Positions 17,663 to 26,088 of a DNA stretch of 64,000 bases are shown one piece after another. The position numbers were made by a program, and so were the translations under genes. Under the pieces are notes generated by a model. It was not told the origin of the DNA. It did not search any database and saw only the letters and a program-made list of their open reading frames with translations. The DNA is taken from NCBI RefSeq assembly GCF_029893585.1, contig NZ_JARXYX010000021.1, positions 1-64,000 of the forward strand, in the 5' to 3' direction. Source of the DNA: Streptomyces sp. LBL. Lineage in GTDB: Bacteria; Actinomycetota; Actinomycetes; Streptomycetales; Streptomycetaceae. Position 1 is the stretch's first letter; every line of letters starts with the position of its first letter.

Positions 17663-18529
17663 ATGAAGGAACTGTCGGCGCAGGACCGGTGGGAGCAGTG
17701 GACGCAGCGGCCTCTGCTGGCCTTCGCCGTGCTGTTCGCCGTGGCCTACGCGGTACCGATCGTGGACACCACCGCCGGGCGGTCCGTGACCGTCGCGTGC
17801 ACGGTGGTCGAGTGGGTGGTGTGGGGGGCGTTCGCGACGGACTACGTGGTGCGCCTGGCGCTCACTCCGGACCGGCGCGTGTTCGTCCGTACGCACTGGC
17901 TGGACCTGTGCGCGGTGGTGCTGCCGATGCTCCAGCCACTGCGGCTGCTGCGGCTCGTCTCGACGCTGATGCTGGTGGGGCGGCGGGCGCGGATGGCCTC
18001 CCAGATCCGGGTGACCACCTATGTCGCGGGGGCCGTGGTCGGCCTGCTGATGTTCGGCTCGCTGGCCGTGCTCTCGGTGGAGCGGGAGTCGCCGCACGGG
18101 AACATCCGGACGCTGGGGGACGCCGTGTGGTGGTCCTTCACGACGATGACCACCGTCGGGTACGGGGACCACGCGCCGACCACCGGACTGGGGCGGATCA
18201 TCGCCGTCGGGCTGATGCTGTCCGGGATCGCCCTGCTGGGTGTGGTGACCGCGAACATCGCCGCCTGGTTCATCGAGCGGTTCGAGAAGGACGACGTCGA
18301 GGAGCAGCGGCAGACGGAGGCGATCCGGGAGCTGACGGCCGAGGTACGGGCGCTGCGGGCCGAGGTCGCGGCGTTGCGGACGACATCCGTCGAGACCTCA
18401 CCGGAGTCGCGGACGACACCCGTCGAGAGCTCACCCGCGTCACGGAAGACGCCCGTCGATCTGACCGGCGTGGCGGAAGAGCCCGTCGAGACCACACCGG
18501 CATCGCGGACGACACCCGTCCAAAGCTGA
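17663..18529 (+). CDS. Voltage-gated-type potassium channel with repeat tail
   Basis: 288 residues. An S1-S4-like segment (about 17-125) includes PLRLLRLVSTLMLVGRRAR, a short arginine-bearing S4. The pore loop has the selectivity filter TTVGYGD at 163-169, and S6 is IIAVGLMLSGIALLGVVTANIAAWFIERF. The cytoplasmic tail starts with coiled coil (EIRELTAEVRALRAEVAALR, about 215-240) and then becomes Thr/Ser/Pro-rich. That last part is encoded by a 36-bp tandem repeat whose natural frame is the +1 frame, where it reads as a charged coiled coil with RRELTRVTED units. A 1-nt loss near 18378 would explain this. The tail after residue 240 is therefore doubtful. Confidence 0.88.
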   Translation: MKELSAQDRWEQWTQRPLLAFAVLFAVAYAVPIVDTTAGRSVTVACTVVEWVVWGAFATDYVVRLALTPDRRVFVRTHWLDLCAVVLPMLQPLRLLRLVSTLMLVGRRARMASQIRVTTYVAGAVVGLLMFGSLAVLSVERESPHGNIRTLGDAVWWSFTTMTTVGYGDHAPTTGLGRIIAVGLMLSGIALLGVVTANIAAWFIERFEKDDVEEQRQTEAIRELTAEVRALRAEVAALRTTSVETSPESRTTPVESSPASRKTPVDLTGVAEEPVETTPASRTTPVQS

Positions 18530-18572
18530 CCCGCGTCACGGAAGACACCCGTCGAGAGCTGACCGGCGTCGC
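18383..18572 (+). repeat. 36-bp tandem repeat spanning the channel stop codon
   Basis: About five units built on gacgacacccgtcgagagct run through the TGA at 18527-18529 and continue about 43 bp beyond it. The coherent 12-residue reading is in a frame different from the channel ORF, with compensating indels in the fourth unit. Confidence 0.8.
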
Positions 18573-18589
18573 GGGAGGGGGACATGAGT

Positions 18590-18618
18590 GGGCCCCCGGT
18601 CGTCCCAACCGAGGGCCC
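18590..18618. terminator. Bidirectional stem-loop between convergent genes
   Basis: GGGCCCCCGGT and ACCGAGGGCCC pair over 11 bp with one mismatch and a 7-nt loop. No T-tract. It sits 19 bp before the DUF4190 stop and serves both strands. Confidence 0.65.
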
Positions 18619-18637
18619 TGCTCTCACATCCCCCGGG

Positions 18638-18943
18638 TCAGAACAGGCCCGTCCCAGGGGTGGCCGCTCCGGCGAGCCAGATGATCGCCAGAAGCGTGTC
18701 GACAGCGCCCAGGACCACGGCGACGAGGGCCGGCATCGAGCGCGTGCCTGTCCAGGCACGGCCCATGGCGAGCCAGCCGCAAACGATCGCCACCGGGCCG
18801 AGGATGATCCCCAGCGCGAAGAATCCGGCGACGGCGCAGACGACTCCGATGATTCCGAGCGTCGCGCGATCCGGCCCGGTCCGTGACCACGTCCGGCCAC
18901 GTGAGCGGGGGTACCTGCGCGTTCCCTGTCCGAAGCCCGCCAT
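18638..18943 (-). CDS. Small DUF4190-like membrane protein
   Basis: 101 residues from ATG 18943, with GGGAG 7 nt upstream. Basic, glycine-rich head (1-25), then two hydrophobic hairpins: ATLGIIGVVCAVAGFFALGIILGPVAIVCGWLAMGRA and MPALVAVVLGAVDTLLAIIWLAG. This is the layout of DUF4190 proteins, small integral membrane proteins of unknown role common in actinobacteria. Convergent with the K+ channel. Nothing indicates an enzyme. Confidence 0.8.
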   Translation of the reverse strand: MAGFGQGTRRYPRSRGRTWSRTGPDRATLGIIGVVCAVAGFFALGIILGPVAIVCGWLAMGRAWTGTRSMPALVAVVLGAVDTLLAIIWLAGAATPGTGLF

Positions 18944-19341
18944 CGTCAACTCCCTGAATCTCTCGGTTGATTCGGTTCGTTCCCGGGTTCGATGACGCGA
19001 GTACCCACGCTGTGTCTCCCCATACCCCGGCCTTGCGGCGCGCCGCCCCCCTCCAGCAGCGCGCCGCAGCACCGGTCGCCCTCCTCGGCGTACGAACTCC
19101 CCGAACATGCCTGGGGAATGTGCCGTACCGGAGGACTTGACCCACTGTGACCTGCGGCGCGTACCGGGGGCGAGGGATCTTTAGCGTTGTCACCCTGATA
19201 GGGGAACTCCGCCCGTTCCTACGGGAACTCCGCGCGCGCCTCCGGGAGTCGGGGTTCCGTGCGTTGCTCCCGGAGTTCCGCGCGGTCCTCCGGAAGTTTC
19301 GCCCGCGGGCCCCCGGAGTTCCGCGCCCGGGCCGCCCGGCG

Positions 19342-20961
19342 TCAGATGTGTCCGACGCCTGCTCCCGCCTCCGCGTTCTCGCCGCGCTTGGTGAGCAGCG
19401 CGACCAGGACGGCGACGACGGCGACTCCGGCGGCGACCAGGGACGCCAGGCTCATTCCGGAGATGAAGGTGTCGTGCGCGACGTCGGCGATCTTCGCGGC
19501 TATCGGCTCCGGGGTGTTGGGGGCGACCGGTGCCATACCGACCTGGACCGCTTCCGAGGCCTGATCGAGTTGGGCCGGGCTGAGCGGCGGAAGGCCCGCG
19601 GCCTTCCAGTTGCCCGCGAGGTCGCCGTCCACCTTGGAGGCCATCACGGCACCCAGGACGGCCGTACCGAGGCTGCCGCCGATCTGCATCGCGGCCTGCT
19701 GGAGACCGCCGGCCACACCGGAGAGCTCCATCGGGGCGTTGCCGACGATGACCTCGGTGGCGCCGACCATGACGGGCGCGAGGCCGAGGCCCAGCAGGGC
19801 GAACCAGAGGGACATCGCGGCGCTGCCGGTGTCCGTCTCCAGCGTGGACATGCCGTACATGGCGATCGCGGTGGCCGCCATACCGCCGGCCAGCGGGATC
19901 CGCGGGCCCAGCTTGGTGATCATCGCGCCGGCGAGCGGAGAGCCGACGATCATCATGCCGGTGAGCGGGAGCAGATGGAGTCCGGCGTCGATGGGGCTCA
20001 TACCGTGCACGTTCTGGAGATAGAACGTCACGAAGAACAGGCCGCCCATGAAGGCGATCGCCATCAGCACCATCAGGACGACACCCGCGGACAGCGGGAC
20101 GGAGCGGAACAGCGCCAGCGGTATCAGCGGTTCCTTGACCTTCGTCTCCCAGAAGGCGAAGAGGGCGAAGCCGACCACGGACGCGATGACGAAGGCCCAG
20201 GTCTTGCCGTCGCCCCAGCCCCAGGCCGGAGCCTTGATGAGGGCCCAGACCAGGCAGAACATCGCACCGGACAGCAGCACGATGCCCGCGATGTCGAAGG
20301 AACGCGGCGCGTTCTCGGCGCGGTGGTCGAGCAGGATCAGTACGCCGAGGACCACGGCGATGATGCCGACCGGCACGTTGATGAAGAACACCGACTGCCA
20401 GTTGACGTGCTCGACCAGCACACCGCCGAGGATCGGGCCGCCGGCGGTGGAGGCGCCGATGACCATGCCCCAGATGCCGATGGCCATGTTGAGCTTCTCG
20501 GCCGGGAAGGTCGCCCGCAGCAGGCCCAGCGCGGCCGGCATCAGCAGGGCGCCGAACAGGCCCTGCAGGACGCGGAAGGTGACGACCAGCGCGATGCTGC
20601 TGGACATCCCGATGGCGCCGGAGGCGGCGGCGAAACCGACCACGCCGATCAGGAAGGTCTGCCGGTGCCCGAAGCGGTCACCGAGCTTGCCGGCGGTGAT
20701 CAGGGAGACCGCGAGGGCGAGGAAGTATCCGTTGGTGATCCACTGGACGTCGGCGAAGCTCGCCTTCAGGTCCTGCTGGATGGCGGGGTTGGCGATGGCG
20801 ACGATGGTGCCGTCGAGGGCCACCATCATGACCCCGACCGCAACGGTGATGAGGGTGAACCAGGGGTGGCCGCGCAGCCCTGAGGCGGGGGCCCGGTCCG
20901 ACGGGGACGTCGGTGTCCTGTCCTCCGGCCCCGTCGTGTCGATGGTGGTCTGACTAGTCAT
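19342..20961 (-). CDS. MFS drug efflux transporter, DHA2 family
   Basis: 539 residues from ATG 20961, 14 predicted membrane helices. Motifs: VALDGTIVAIANPAIQQDL (helix 1, DHA2 motif D1), GKLGDRFGHRQTFLIG (motif A between helices 2 and 3) and GIWGMVIGASTAGGPILGGVL (motif C of proton antiporters). Expected to export drugs or dyes by proton exchange. The adjacent divergent TetR regulator (starts 159 bp apart) strongly suggests local repression relieved by a ligand. Followed by a repeat-like GAACTCCG-rich spacer of about 190 bp to the next gene. Confidence 0.93.
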   Translation of the reverse strand: MTSQTTIDTTGPEDRTPTSPSDRAPASGLRGHPWFTLITVAVGVMMVALDGTIVAIANPAIQQDLKASFADVQWITNGYFLALAVSLITAGKLGDRFGHRQTFLIGVVGFAAASGAIGMSSSIALVVTFRVLQGLFGALLMPAALGLLRATFPAEKLNMAIGIWGMVIGASTAGGPILGGVLVEHVNWQSVFFINVPVGIIAVVLGVLILLDHRAENAPRSFDIAGIVLLSGAMFCLVWALIKAPAWGWGDGKTWAFVIASVVGFALFAFWETKVKEPLIPLALFRSVPLSAGVVLMVLMAIAFMGGLFFVTFYLQNVHGMSPIDAGLHLLPLTGMMIVGSPLAGAMITKLGPRIPLAGGMAATAIAMYGMSTLETDTGSAAMSLWFALLGLGLAPVMVGATEVIVGNAPMELSGVAGGLQQAAMQIGGSLGTAVLGAVMASKVDGDLAGNWKAAGLPPLSPAQLDQASEAVQVGMAPVAPNTPEPIAAKIADVAHDTFISGMSLASLVAAGVAVVAVLVALLTKRGENAEAGAGVGHI

Positions 20962-20998
20962 GCGTTCGAGGTTAATGACAGCCTCTGACAATTGACAA

Positions 20999-21016
20999 AC
21001 CGATTCACAAGTCGGT
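20999..21016. promoter_or_regulatory. Candidate TetR operator between efflux pump and regulator
   Basis: ACCGA-N8-TCGGT dyad, flanked by an offset outer dyad TGACA (20993) and TGTCA (21020). It sits 38 bp upstream of the pump start in the divergent region, the place expected for TetR autoregulation. Confidence 0.5.
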
Positions 21017-21050
21017 AACTGTCACGAAACTTGATCACAGCCTGAGCCGG

Positions 21051-21110
21051 GTGCACGGTTCACAGGTGCGTGGTTCAAAGATGCACAGTTCTCAGGTGCA
21101 CGGTTCGAAG
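21051..21110 (+). repeat. Four 15-bp tandem repeats in the tetR leader
   Basis: Units of the type GTGCACGGTTCACAG recur four times head to tail, ending 9 bp before the tetR ATG. They keep an open frame but lie ahead of the ribosome site. Confidence 0.85.
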
Positions 21111-21119
21111 GAGACACCC

Positions 21120-21761
21120 ATGGACACCGCGTCACCGCCGGGACTGCGCGAGCGCAAGAAACAGCGCACCCGGGACGCGCTGCTGCGGGCGGCACTCGAA
21201 CTGTTCACCACCCGGGGGTACGAGCAGACCACCGTCGACGACATCGCCGAGGCGGTGGAGGTGTCGCAGCGGACCTTCTTCCGCTACTTCGCGAACAAGG
21301 AGGAGGCCGCCCTCTCCCTCCAGGAGATCGCCGAGACGCGCTTCGTCGAGTCGGTGCGGAACCGTCCGGCACACGAGGTCCCGCTGGAGGCACTGCGCCG
21401 GGCCGTGCTGGAGGGTTGGGACACGGTCACCGAGGCCATCGAGGAGATCGTCCCGGTCGAGCTCTATCTGCGCATGTACCGGGTGATCGAGTCGACCCCC
21501 GTCCTGCTCGCCGCCCATCTGCGACGCTCGGCGGAGTCGGAGGAGCGGATCGCGCGCATGCTCGCCGAGCGCGAGGGTCTCGACGTGGACGACGATCCCC
21601 GCCCGCGCCTCATGGTGGCCGTCTTCGGCGCGGTGATCCGGGTCACCGAACGGCAGTGGAGCACCGGCGAGGACTTCAGCCTGGCGGCCATCCGGGAACT
21701 GACGGAGCGCTATCTCGAACTGGTGGGACCGGCGCTGACGGGAAACTGGCGAAGCGACTGA
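21120..21761 (+). CDS. TetR-family transcriptional regulator
   Basis: 213 residues. ATG 21120 is fixed by GAAGGAGA 6 nt upstream; the ORF extends upstream only through the 15-bp repeats. N-terminal HTH (about 14-60): RTRDALLRAALELFTTRGYEQTTVDDIAEAVEVSQRTFFRYFANKEE, a textbook TetR DNA-binding domain. The C-terminal ligand domain is helical, without a recognisable specificity. Divergent to the DHA2 pump, which it most likely represses. Confidence 0.93.
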   Translation: MDTASPPGLRERKKQRTRDALLRAALELFTTRGYEQTTVDDIAEAVEVSQRTFFRYFANKEEAALSLQEIAETRFVESVRNRPAHEVPLEALRRAVLEGWDTVTEAIEEIVPVELYLRMYRVIESTPVLLAAHLRRSAESEERIARMLAEREGLDVDDDPRPRLMVAVFGAVIRVTERQWSTGEDFSLAAIRELTERYLELVGPALTGNWRSD

Positions 21762-21851
21762 CCCTGCCCCCGCAGCACCCCTTTTGTCCAAACGTGATTC
21801 ACGCCACTTGGGTCACGCGAGACCCTCTCGTTCTCCTAGTGTGTCCTTTCA

Positions 21852-23069
21852 GTGACTTCCTTCGATACCTCCCCGCAACTGAACGTCTGGCGCGCACTGC
21901 TCGCGTTGGCCGTGGTGTTCGTGATGCTGTCGACCACCGGCTGGACCGCGCTGCGTTCCCATCCGGGCGGCACCGCACTCCAGGACTCGCTCTCGAAGTG
22001 GGAGCACGGGCGCCTCCACGGACACCCGCTGCCGGACCCGGACACGAACCCCGGGCGTCTCGCCCGCTTCTTCGCCTCCCTCACCGCCCAGGAGCGCGCC
22101 ACCCTCGCCGGCCGCTATCCGCTCGCGGTCGGCAACATGAACGGCGCCCCGGTCGACCTGCGCTACCGCGCCAACCGGATCGCGCTCGGACAGGCCCGCA
22201 GGGTCGAGCGGAAACGCATGCACGACCCACGGCTCACACCGGACGGCCAGCAGGGCGCCGGCCGCCGCATGCACCGCTACGAGTCGCTGCTCACCAAGAG
22301 CCGCCACATCCTGGCCTTCGACCCGGACGGCTCGGGCCGGATCGCGGAGGTGTTCGGCGACCTGACCAAGGCCGAACGGGTCTCCGTCGTCGTCCCCGGC
22401 GTCGACACCGACCTGCTGACCTTCCAGCGCACCAACCGCAGATACTCGGCGCCCGTCGGCATGGCCGACGCCCTCCACCGGGCCGAGCGCTCGGCGAGCC
22501 CGACGACGCGTACGGCGGTCATCGCCTGGGCCGACTACACGGCACCCGCCGGACTCGGCATCGACTCCGCCACCGCGAAACGCGCGACGGAGGGCGCGGT
22601 CCGGCTGAACGCGCTGGTGCGGGCCCTGCCCGGCCGCTCCCCGGTCTCCCTCTTCTGCCACAGTTACGGCTCCGTGGTGTGCGGCCTGGCCGCGCACACC
22701 CTGCCGGAGCGGGTGGCCGACATCGCGGTGGCCGGCAGCCCCGGGATGCGTGTCCCGAACGCCTCCCGACTGCGCACCTCCGCGCAGGTGTGGGCGATGC
22801 GGGACGCCCACGACTGGATCCAGGACGTTCCGTACATGGAGGTCGGCGGCTTCGGCCACGGAGCCGACCCGATGTCCTCCGGGTTCGGCGCCCGCATCCT
22901 GTCGGCGCGGGGCGCGGGCGGGCACAGTGGCTACTTCGTGCCGGGCACGGAGAGCCTGTTGAACTTCGCCGAGATCGGCATCGGCGCGTACCCCTCGGTG
23001 CACTGCGCGGGCGAAACGGAAGCCTGTCGGACGGGTTTGTCCGGTACGGCGTCGGCCGGACGCGCGTAG
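21852..23069 (+). CDS. DUF1023 alpha/beta hydrolase with N-terminal membrane anchor
   Basis: 405 residues from GTG 21852. A hydrophobic segment (about 12-33) near the N-terminus implies a signal anchor. The C-terminal half is a DUF1023 alpha/beta hydrolase: VVVPGVDTDL near 190, the nucleophile elbow LFCHSYGSVVCG near 275 (His-Ser-Tyr-Gly), the acid in WAMRDAHDWI, and GGHSGYF near the end with the likely catalytic His. Substrate unknown; lipase or esterase activity is inferred. No ribosome site is evident before the GTG, so initiation may be leaderless or at a later start. Confidence 0.82.
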   Translation: MTSFDTSPQLNVWRALLALAVVFVMLSTTGWTALRSHPGGTALQDSLSKWEHGRLHGHPLPDPDTNPGRLARFFASLTAQERATLAGRYPLAVGNMNGAPVDLRYRANRIALGQARRVERKRMHDPRLTPDGQQGAGRRMHRYESLLTKSRHILAFDPDGSGRIAEVFGDLTKAERVSVVVPGVDTDLLTFQRTNRRYSAPVGMADALHRAERSASPTTRTAVIAWADYTAPAGLGIDSATAKRATEGAVRLNALVRALPGRSPVSLFCHSYGSVVCGLAAHTLPERVADIAVAGSPGMRVPNASRLRTSAQVWAMRDAHDWIQDVPYMEVGGFGHGADPMSSGFGARILSARGAGGHSGYFVPGTESLLNFAEIGIGAYPSVHCAGETEACRTGLSGTASAGRA

Positions 23070-23114
23070 CGGCGCAAGAACCGCGGTCTGCGCGGGGAGG
23101 GGACGAAGGAGCTC

Positions 23115-24026
23115 GTGCCGCATACGATGAGCCGCATGGGTGACGTACTGGCCGGATTTCATGCCGCCTGGGAGTTCGACTCCGACTCCGTGCTCATCCG
23201 CTACGAACGGGGGATTCGAACACCCAAGCTGTTCCAGGCGTTGGGGGAACGGCGTGTTCCCCTGGCGGCGCTCTCCGGGGTGACGCTCACCCCCGGCCGA
23301 CGCGGAACGGTCGTCCTGCGTGCCGAACCGCGCCCCGGCGCCGACCCGTTGACGGAGGCTGCCGCGGGGCAGCTGAAGGAGGGCGGCGATCCGTACCGGC
23401 TGGTGCTGCCGTCCGAGCGCGAGACGCTCGCCGAGTACTACGCCGACGAGTTGCGGGCGCGGCTGACCGAGGCGGACGACGGGCCGGCCGAACGGTTTCT
23501 GATAGCGGCGCCCGAGGTGCCGTTGCAGTTCAAGGCGTACGACGGGAAGGCGTCCTTCGACGGGCGGACCGTGCGCTTCCGCTGGTCCTGGACGGGGGCG
23601 TCGTCGGCGAAGTGGAAAGCCGGCGACCAGAGCTTCGCCGTGTCCGAGCTGAGCGGGGTGGAGTGGCGGTCACCGGAGGTGTTCGAGGGACATCTGCGGT
23701 TGCTGCGTCGGGACACGGACACCCAGGCCGTACCCGCACAGCCCCCACAGCCCCCACGGCCCGCACAGCCCGACCAGGATCCCGCCGCGGTCGTCTTCGG
23801 GCTCGGATACGGGCCCGTGCACGAGTCGTTGCCCTTCGCCGCGGCGGTCCTGGCGGCCGTGCGGGACCGCTCCGCGGTGGCAGCGGTCCCGACGGCGGCC
23901 GTCGCGCGCCGCGACCCCGCCGACATCGCCGAACGCATCCGTCACCTCGGTGAGTTGCACCAGGCGGGACTGGTGACCGACGAGGAGTTCTCCGTCAAGA
24001 AGGCGGAGTTGCTGGCGCAGTTGTAA
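23115..24026 (+). CDS. DUF4429 protein with C-terminal SHOCT domain
   Basis: 303 residues from GTG 23115, which follows GAAGGAG by 3 nt; ATG 23136 (MGDVLAGFHAAWEF) is the likely biological alternative. Two PH-like DUF4429 repeats: about 10-110 (WEFDSDSVLIRYERG, LAALSGVTL) and about 135-200 (ASFDGRTVRFRWSW, ELSGVEWR). A Pro/Gln linker follows, then a SHOCT domain, IRHLGELHQAGLVTDEEFSVKKAELLAQL, at the extreme C-terminus. SHOCT helices are found in oligomerising or membrane-associated bacterial proteins. Convergent with the reductase gene with no gap (stop to stop). Confidence 0.85.
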   Translation: MPHTMSRMGDVLAGFHAAWEFDSDSVLIRYERGIRTPKLFQALGERRVPLAALSGVTLTPGRRGTVVLRAEPRPGADPLTEAAAGQLKEGGDPYRLVLPSERETLAEYYADELRARLTEADDGPAERFLIAAPEVPLQFKAYDGKASFDGRTVRFRWSWTGASSAKWKAGDQSFAVSELSGVEWRSPEVFEGHLRLLRRDTDTQAVPAQPPQPPRPAQPDQDPAAVVFGLGYGPVHESLPFAAAVLAAVRDRSAVAAVPTAAVARRDPADIAERIRHLGELHQAGLVTDEEFSVKKAELLAQL

Positions 24027-25043
24027 CTACTCGCGTCCGGCGGACGTGAACGTCATGTCCGCGTAGCGGTCGCCCGCCACCTGTGCCGCGATCGGCTCCA
24101 GGAGCGTCATGTCCTGCTCGCCGAGGACGACCCGGGTGGCCGCCGTGTTCTCCTCGATGCGGCTGACCTTGCGGGTGCCCGGGATCGGGACCACCGGCAG
24201 GTCGTGCGCCTGTGCCTGCTGCTGGACCCAGGCCAGGGCGACCTGACCGAGCGAGATCCCGTGGGCCTCGGCCACCGTGCGGACCGACTCCAGCAGGCCC
24301 GCGTTCGCGGCGGCGTTCTCGCCGGTGAAGCGGGGCTGCTGGCGGCGGAAGTCGCCGGCGGTCAGATCCTTCTCGGCGTTGGCGAAGGAGCCCGTGAGGA
24401 AACCGCGGCCCAGCGGGGAGTACGGCACCAGGGCCACACCCAGCTCCCGGGCGGCCGGTACGACCCCCGCCTCGATGTCCCGGCTGAACAGCGACCACTC
24501 CGACTGCACGGCGGCGATCGGGTGGACGGCCTGCGCGGTCCGCAGCTCCGTACCCGTGACCTCGCTCAGGCCCAGGTACTTGACCTTGCCCTCGCGCACC
24601 AGCTCGGCCATGACGCCGACGGTCTCCTCGATCGGCACGTTCACATCACGCCGGTGCATGTAGTAGAGGTCGATGACGTCGACGTCGAGGCGCTTGAGGC
24701 TCGCCTCGACGGCCTGGCGGATGTACGGCGGGTCGTTGCGGATGATCCGCCGGGTCGGGTCGTCCGGCGGGATCGCCAGGGCGAACTTGGTGGCGATCAC
24801 GACCTCGTCGCGGTGCGCGTTGAAGAACGGGGCCAGGAACCGCTCGTTCTCGCCCACGCCGTACGCGTCCGCCGTGTCGTACAGGGTCACGCCGAGTTCC
24901 AGCGCCCGCTCCAGGGTGGCCCTGGCGTCGTCCGCGTCCGTGGGGCCGTACGCGAAGCTCATCCCCATGCAGCCGAGGCCCTGCACACCCACCTCGGGGC
25001 CGGCGTCGCCGAGCCGTACCGCGGATATCCTGCCGTTGGTCAT
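24027..25043 (-). CDS. Aldo/keto reductase
   Basis: 338 residues. AKR tetrad: Asp and Tyr in LYDTADAYG, Lys in VVIATKFAL, His in LYYMHRRD. GLSEVTGTELRTA and PIPGTRKVSRIEEN are the cofactor-binding segments for NADP(H). Its ATG overlaps the MerR stop as ATGA, so it is the second gene of a MerR-AKR operon and translationally coupled. MerR-linked AKRs usually respond to electrophiles or drugs; the substrate here is unknown. Confidence 0.94.
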   Translation of the reverse strand: MTNGRISAVRLGDAGPEVGVQGLGCMGMSFAYGPTDADDARATLERALELGVTLYDTADAYGVGENERFLAPFFNAHRDEVVIATKFALAIPPDDPTRRIIRNDPPYIRQAVEASLKRLDVDVIDLYYMHRRDVNVPIEETVGVMAELVREGKVKYLGLSEVTGTELRTAQAVHPIAAVQSEWSLFSRDIEAGVVPAARELGVALVPYSPLGRGFLTGSFANAEKDLTAGDFRRQQPRFTGENAAANAGLLESVRTVAEAHGISLGQVALAWVQQQAQAHDLPVVPIPGTRKVSRIEENTAATRVVLGEQDMTLLEPIAAQVAGDRYADMTFTSAGRE

Positions 25044-25504
25044 CGAGACCTCTCCGACGCCAGGGCCCGCCCGGCGTCCGCGTAGAAACCGATCTTCGTG
25101 TCGAGGACCGCGAGCGTGTCCTGAAGTTCCACGATCCGGGCGAGGACGTCCTCGCGGGTCGCCTTCAGCAGCTCGAAGCGGTCGCCGTAGGTGTGGTCGC
25201 CCTCGCGCACCAGCTCGGCGTAGCGCACCATGTCGGCCACCGGCATGCCGGTCAGCCGGAGCTTGCCGACCAGGTCGAGCCAGTCGAGGTCGCGGTTGCT
25301 GTAGCGACGCTGACCGGTGTGCGAGCGGTCGATGTGCGGCATCAGGCCGATGCGCTCGTACCAGCGCAGGGTGTGCGCGGTCAGGCCGGTGACCGCGACG
25401 ACCTCGCTGATCGTGTAGCTGTCCTGGCCTTCCGGACGTCTGTGCGGGTGCGGCGGGGCGGCACACCTGTCGGTCCTGGTACCCGTGGTCTCCATCACCG
25501 TCAT
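25040..25504 (-). CDS. MerR-family transcriptional regulator
   Basis: 154 residues from ATG 25504. The winged HTH at about 30-100 reads YTISEVVAVTGLTAHTLRWYERIGLMPHIDRSHTGQRRYSNRDLDWLDLVGKLR, followed by a long dimerisation helix (EDVLARIVELQDTLAVLDTKIGFYA). No cysteine cluster in the C-terminus, so it is not a metal or redox sensor of the MerR/SoxR type. A predicted promoter with a palindromic spacer places the start site at or next to this ATG, suggesting leaderless translation and autoregulation. The second ATG (25495) is possible. Confidence 0.92.
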   Translation of the reverse strand: MTVMETTGTRTDRCAAPPHPHRRPEGQDSYTISEVVAVTGLTAHTLRWYERIGLMPHIDRSHTGQRRYSNRDLDWLDLVGKLRLTGMPVADMVRYAELVREGDHTYGDRFELLKATREDVLARIVELQDTLAVLDTKIGFYADAGRALASERSR

Positions 25505-25521
25505 AGCCTCAACGCTATGGC

Positions 25522-25539
25522 CTTGGAGTGCACTCGAAG
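25522..25539 (-). promoter_or_regulatory. MerR operator/promoter with dyad spacer
   Basis: CTTGGAGTGCACTCGAAG is an 18-bp palindrome with one mismatched pair. On the minus strand it lies between TTGCTT (25542-25537) and TAGCGT (25517-25512), a 19-bp spacer as in MerR-controlled promoters. The -10 box ends 7 nt before the merR ATG. Confidence 0.75.
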
Positions 25540-25601
25540 CAAGCGGATCCGGTAAGAAATCGACGGGACACGACGCGGGCGCACTGGTTAGCGTGCGGGG
25601 T

Positions 25602-26069
25602 ATGAGTCTCGTACGTCGTGCCACGGCCGAGGACGCGCAGGAAGTGCTGCGGCTGCGTCAGGTGATGATCGATTCGCTGTCCGGCTCGGACCCCGGCACC
25701 GAGTGGCACGTGCCTGCGTCACCGGTGTTGCGGGACCGCCTCGCGCGGGACGAGGACTTCGCGGCCTTCGTCGTCGACCATCCCGAGCGGCCGGGAGCGC
25801 TCGCCGCCCTGGTGGTCGGGACGGTCGACTACCGGATCGGTAAGGCCGCGAATCCGCACGGGAAGGCCGGGTACGTCTTCAGCGTCGCCACCGACCCGGA
25901 CGCCCGCCGCCGCGGTTACGCGCGCGCCTGTATGGACGAACTGCTCCAATGGTTCCGCGAGCGGGGAGCCGGGCAGGTCCTCCTCACCGCGTCCGCCGAG
26001 GCCGAGCCGCTGTACGCCTCTCTCGGCTTCGTCCGCAAGCCGGACCCCGCGATGAGCCTGCAGCTCTGA
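25602..26069 (+). CDS. GNAT-family N-acetyltransferase
   Basis: 155 residues. Starts MSLVRRATAEDAQEVLRLRQ, the usual GNAT strand 1 and helix 1. The acetyl-CoA-binding segment is VFSVATDPDARRRGYARACMDELLQWF (R/Q-x-x-G-x-A type, about 103-130), and LTASAEAEPLYASLGF is the C-terminal motif. Transfers an acetyl group to an unknown amine. Divergent from merR, with 97 bp between the starts, and 19 bp ahead of the serine hydrolase on the same strand. Confidence 0.9.
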   Translation: MSLVRRATAEDAQEVLRLRQVMIDSLSGSDPGTEWHVPASPVLRDRLARDEDFAAFVVDHPERPGALAALVVGTVDYRIGKAANPHGKAGYVFSVATDPDARRRGYARACMDELLQWFRERGAGQVLLTASAEAEPLYASLGFVRKPDPAMSLQL

Positions 26070-26088
26070 GCCGCCTAGGCTCATCCAC

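Noticed and set aside
21051..21119. Upstream start for TetR including the 15-bp repeats
   Set aside because: GAAGGAGA immediately before ATG 21120 marks the true start; the repeats precede it.
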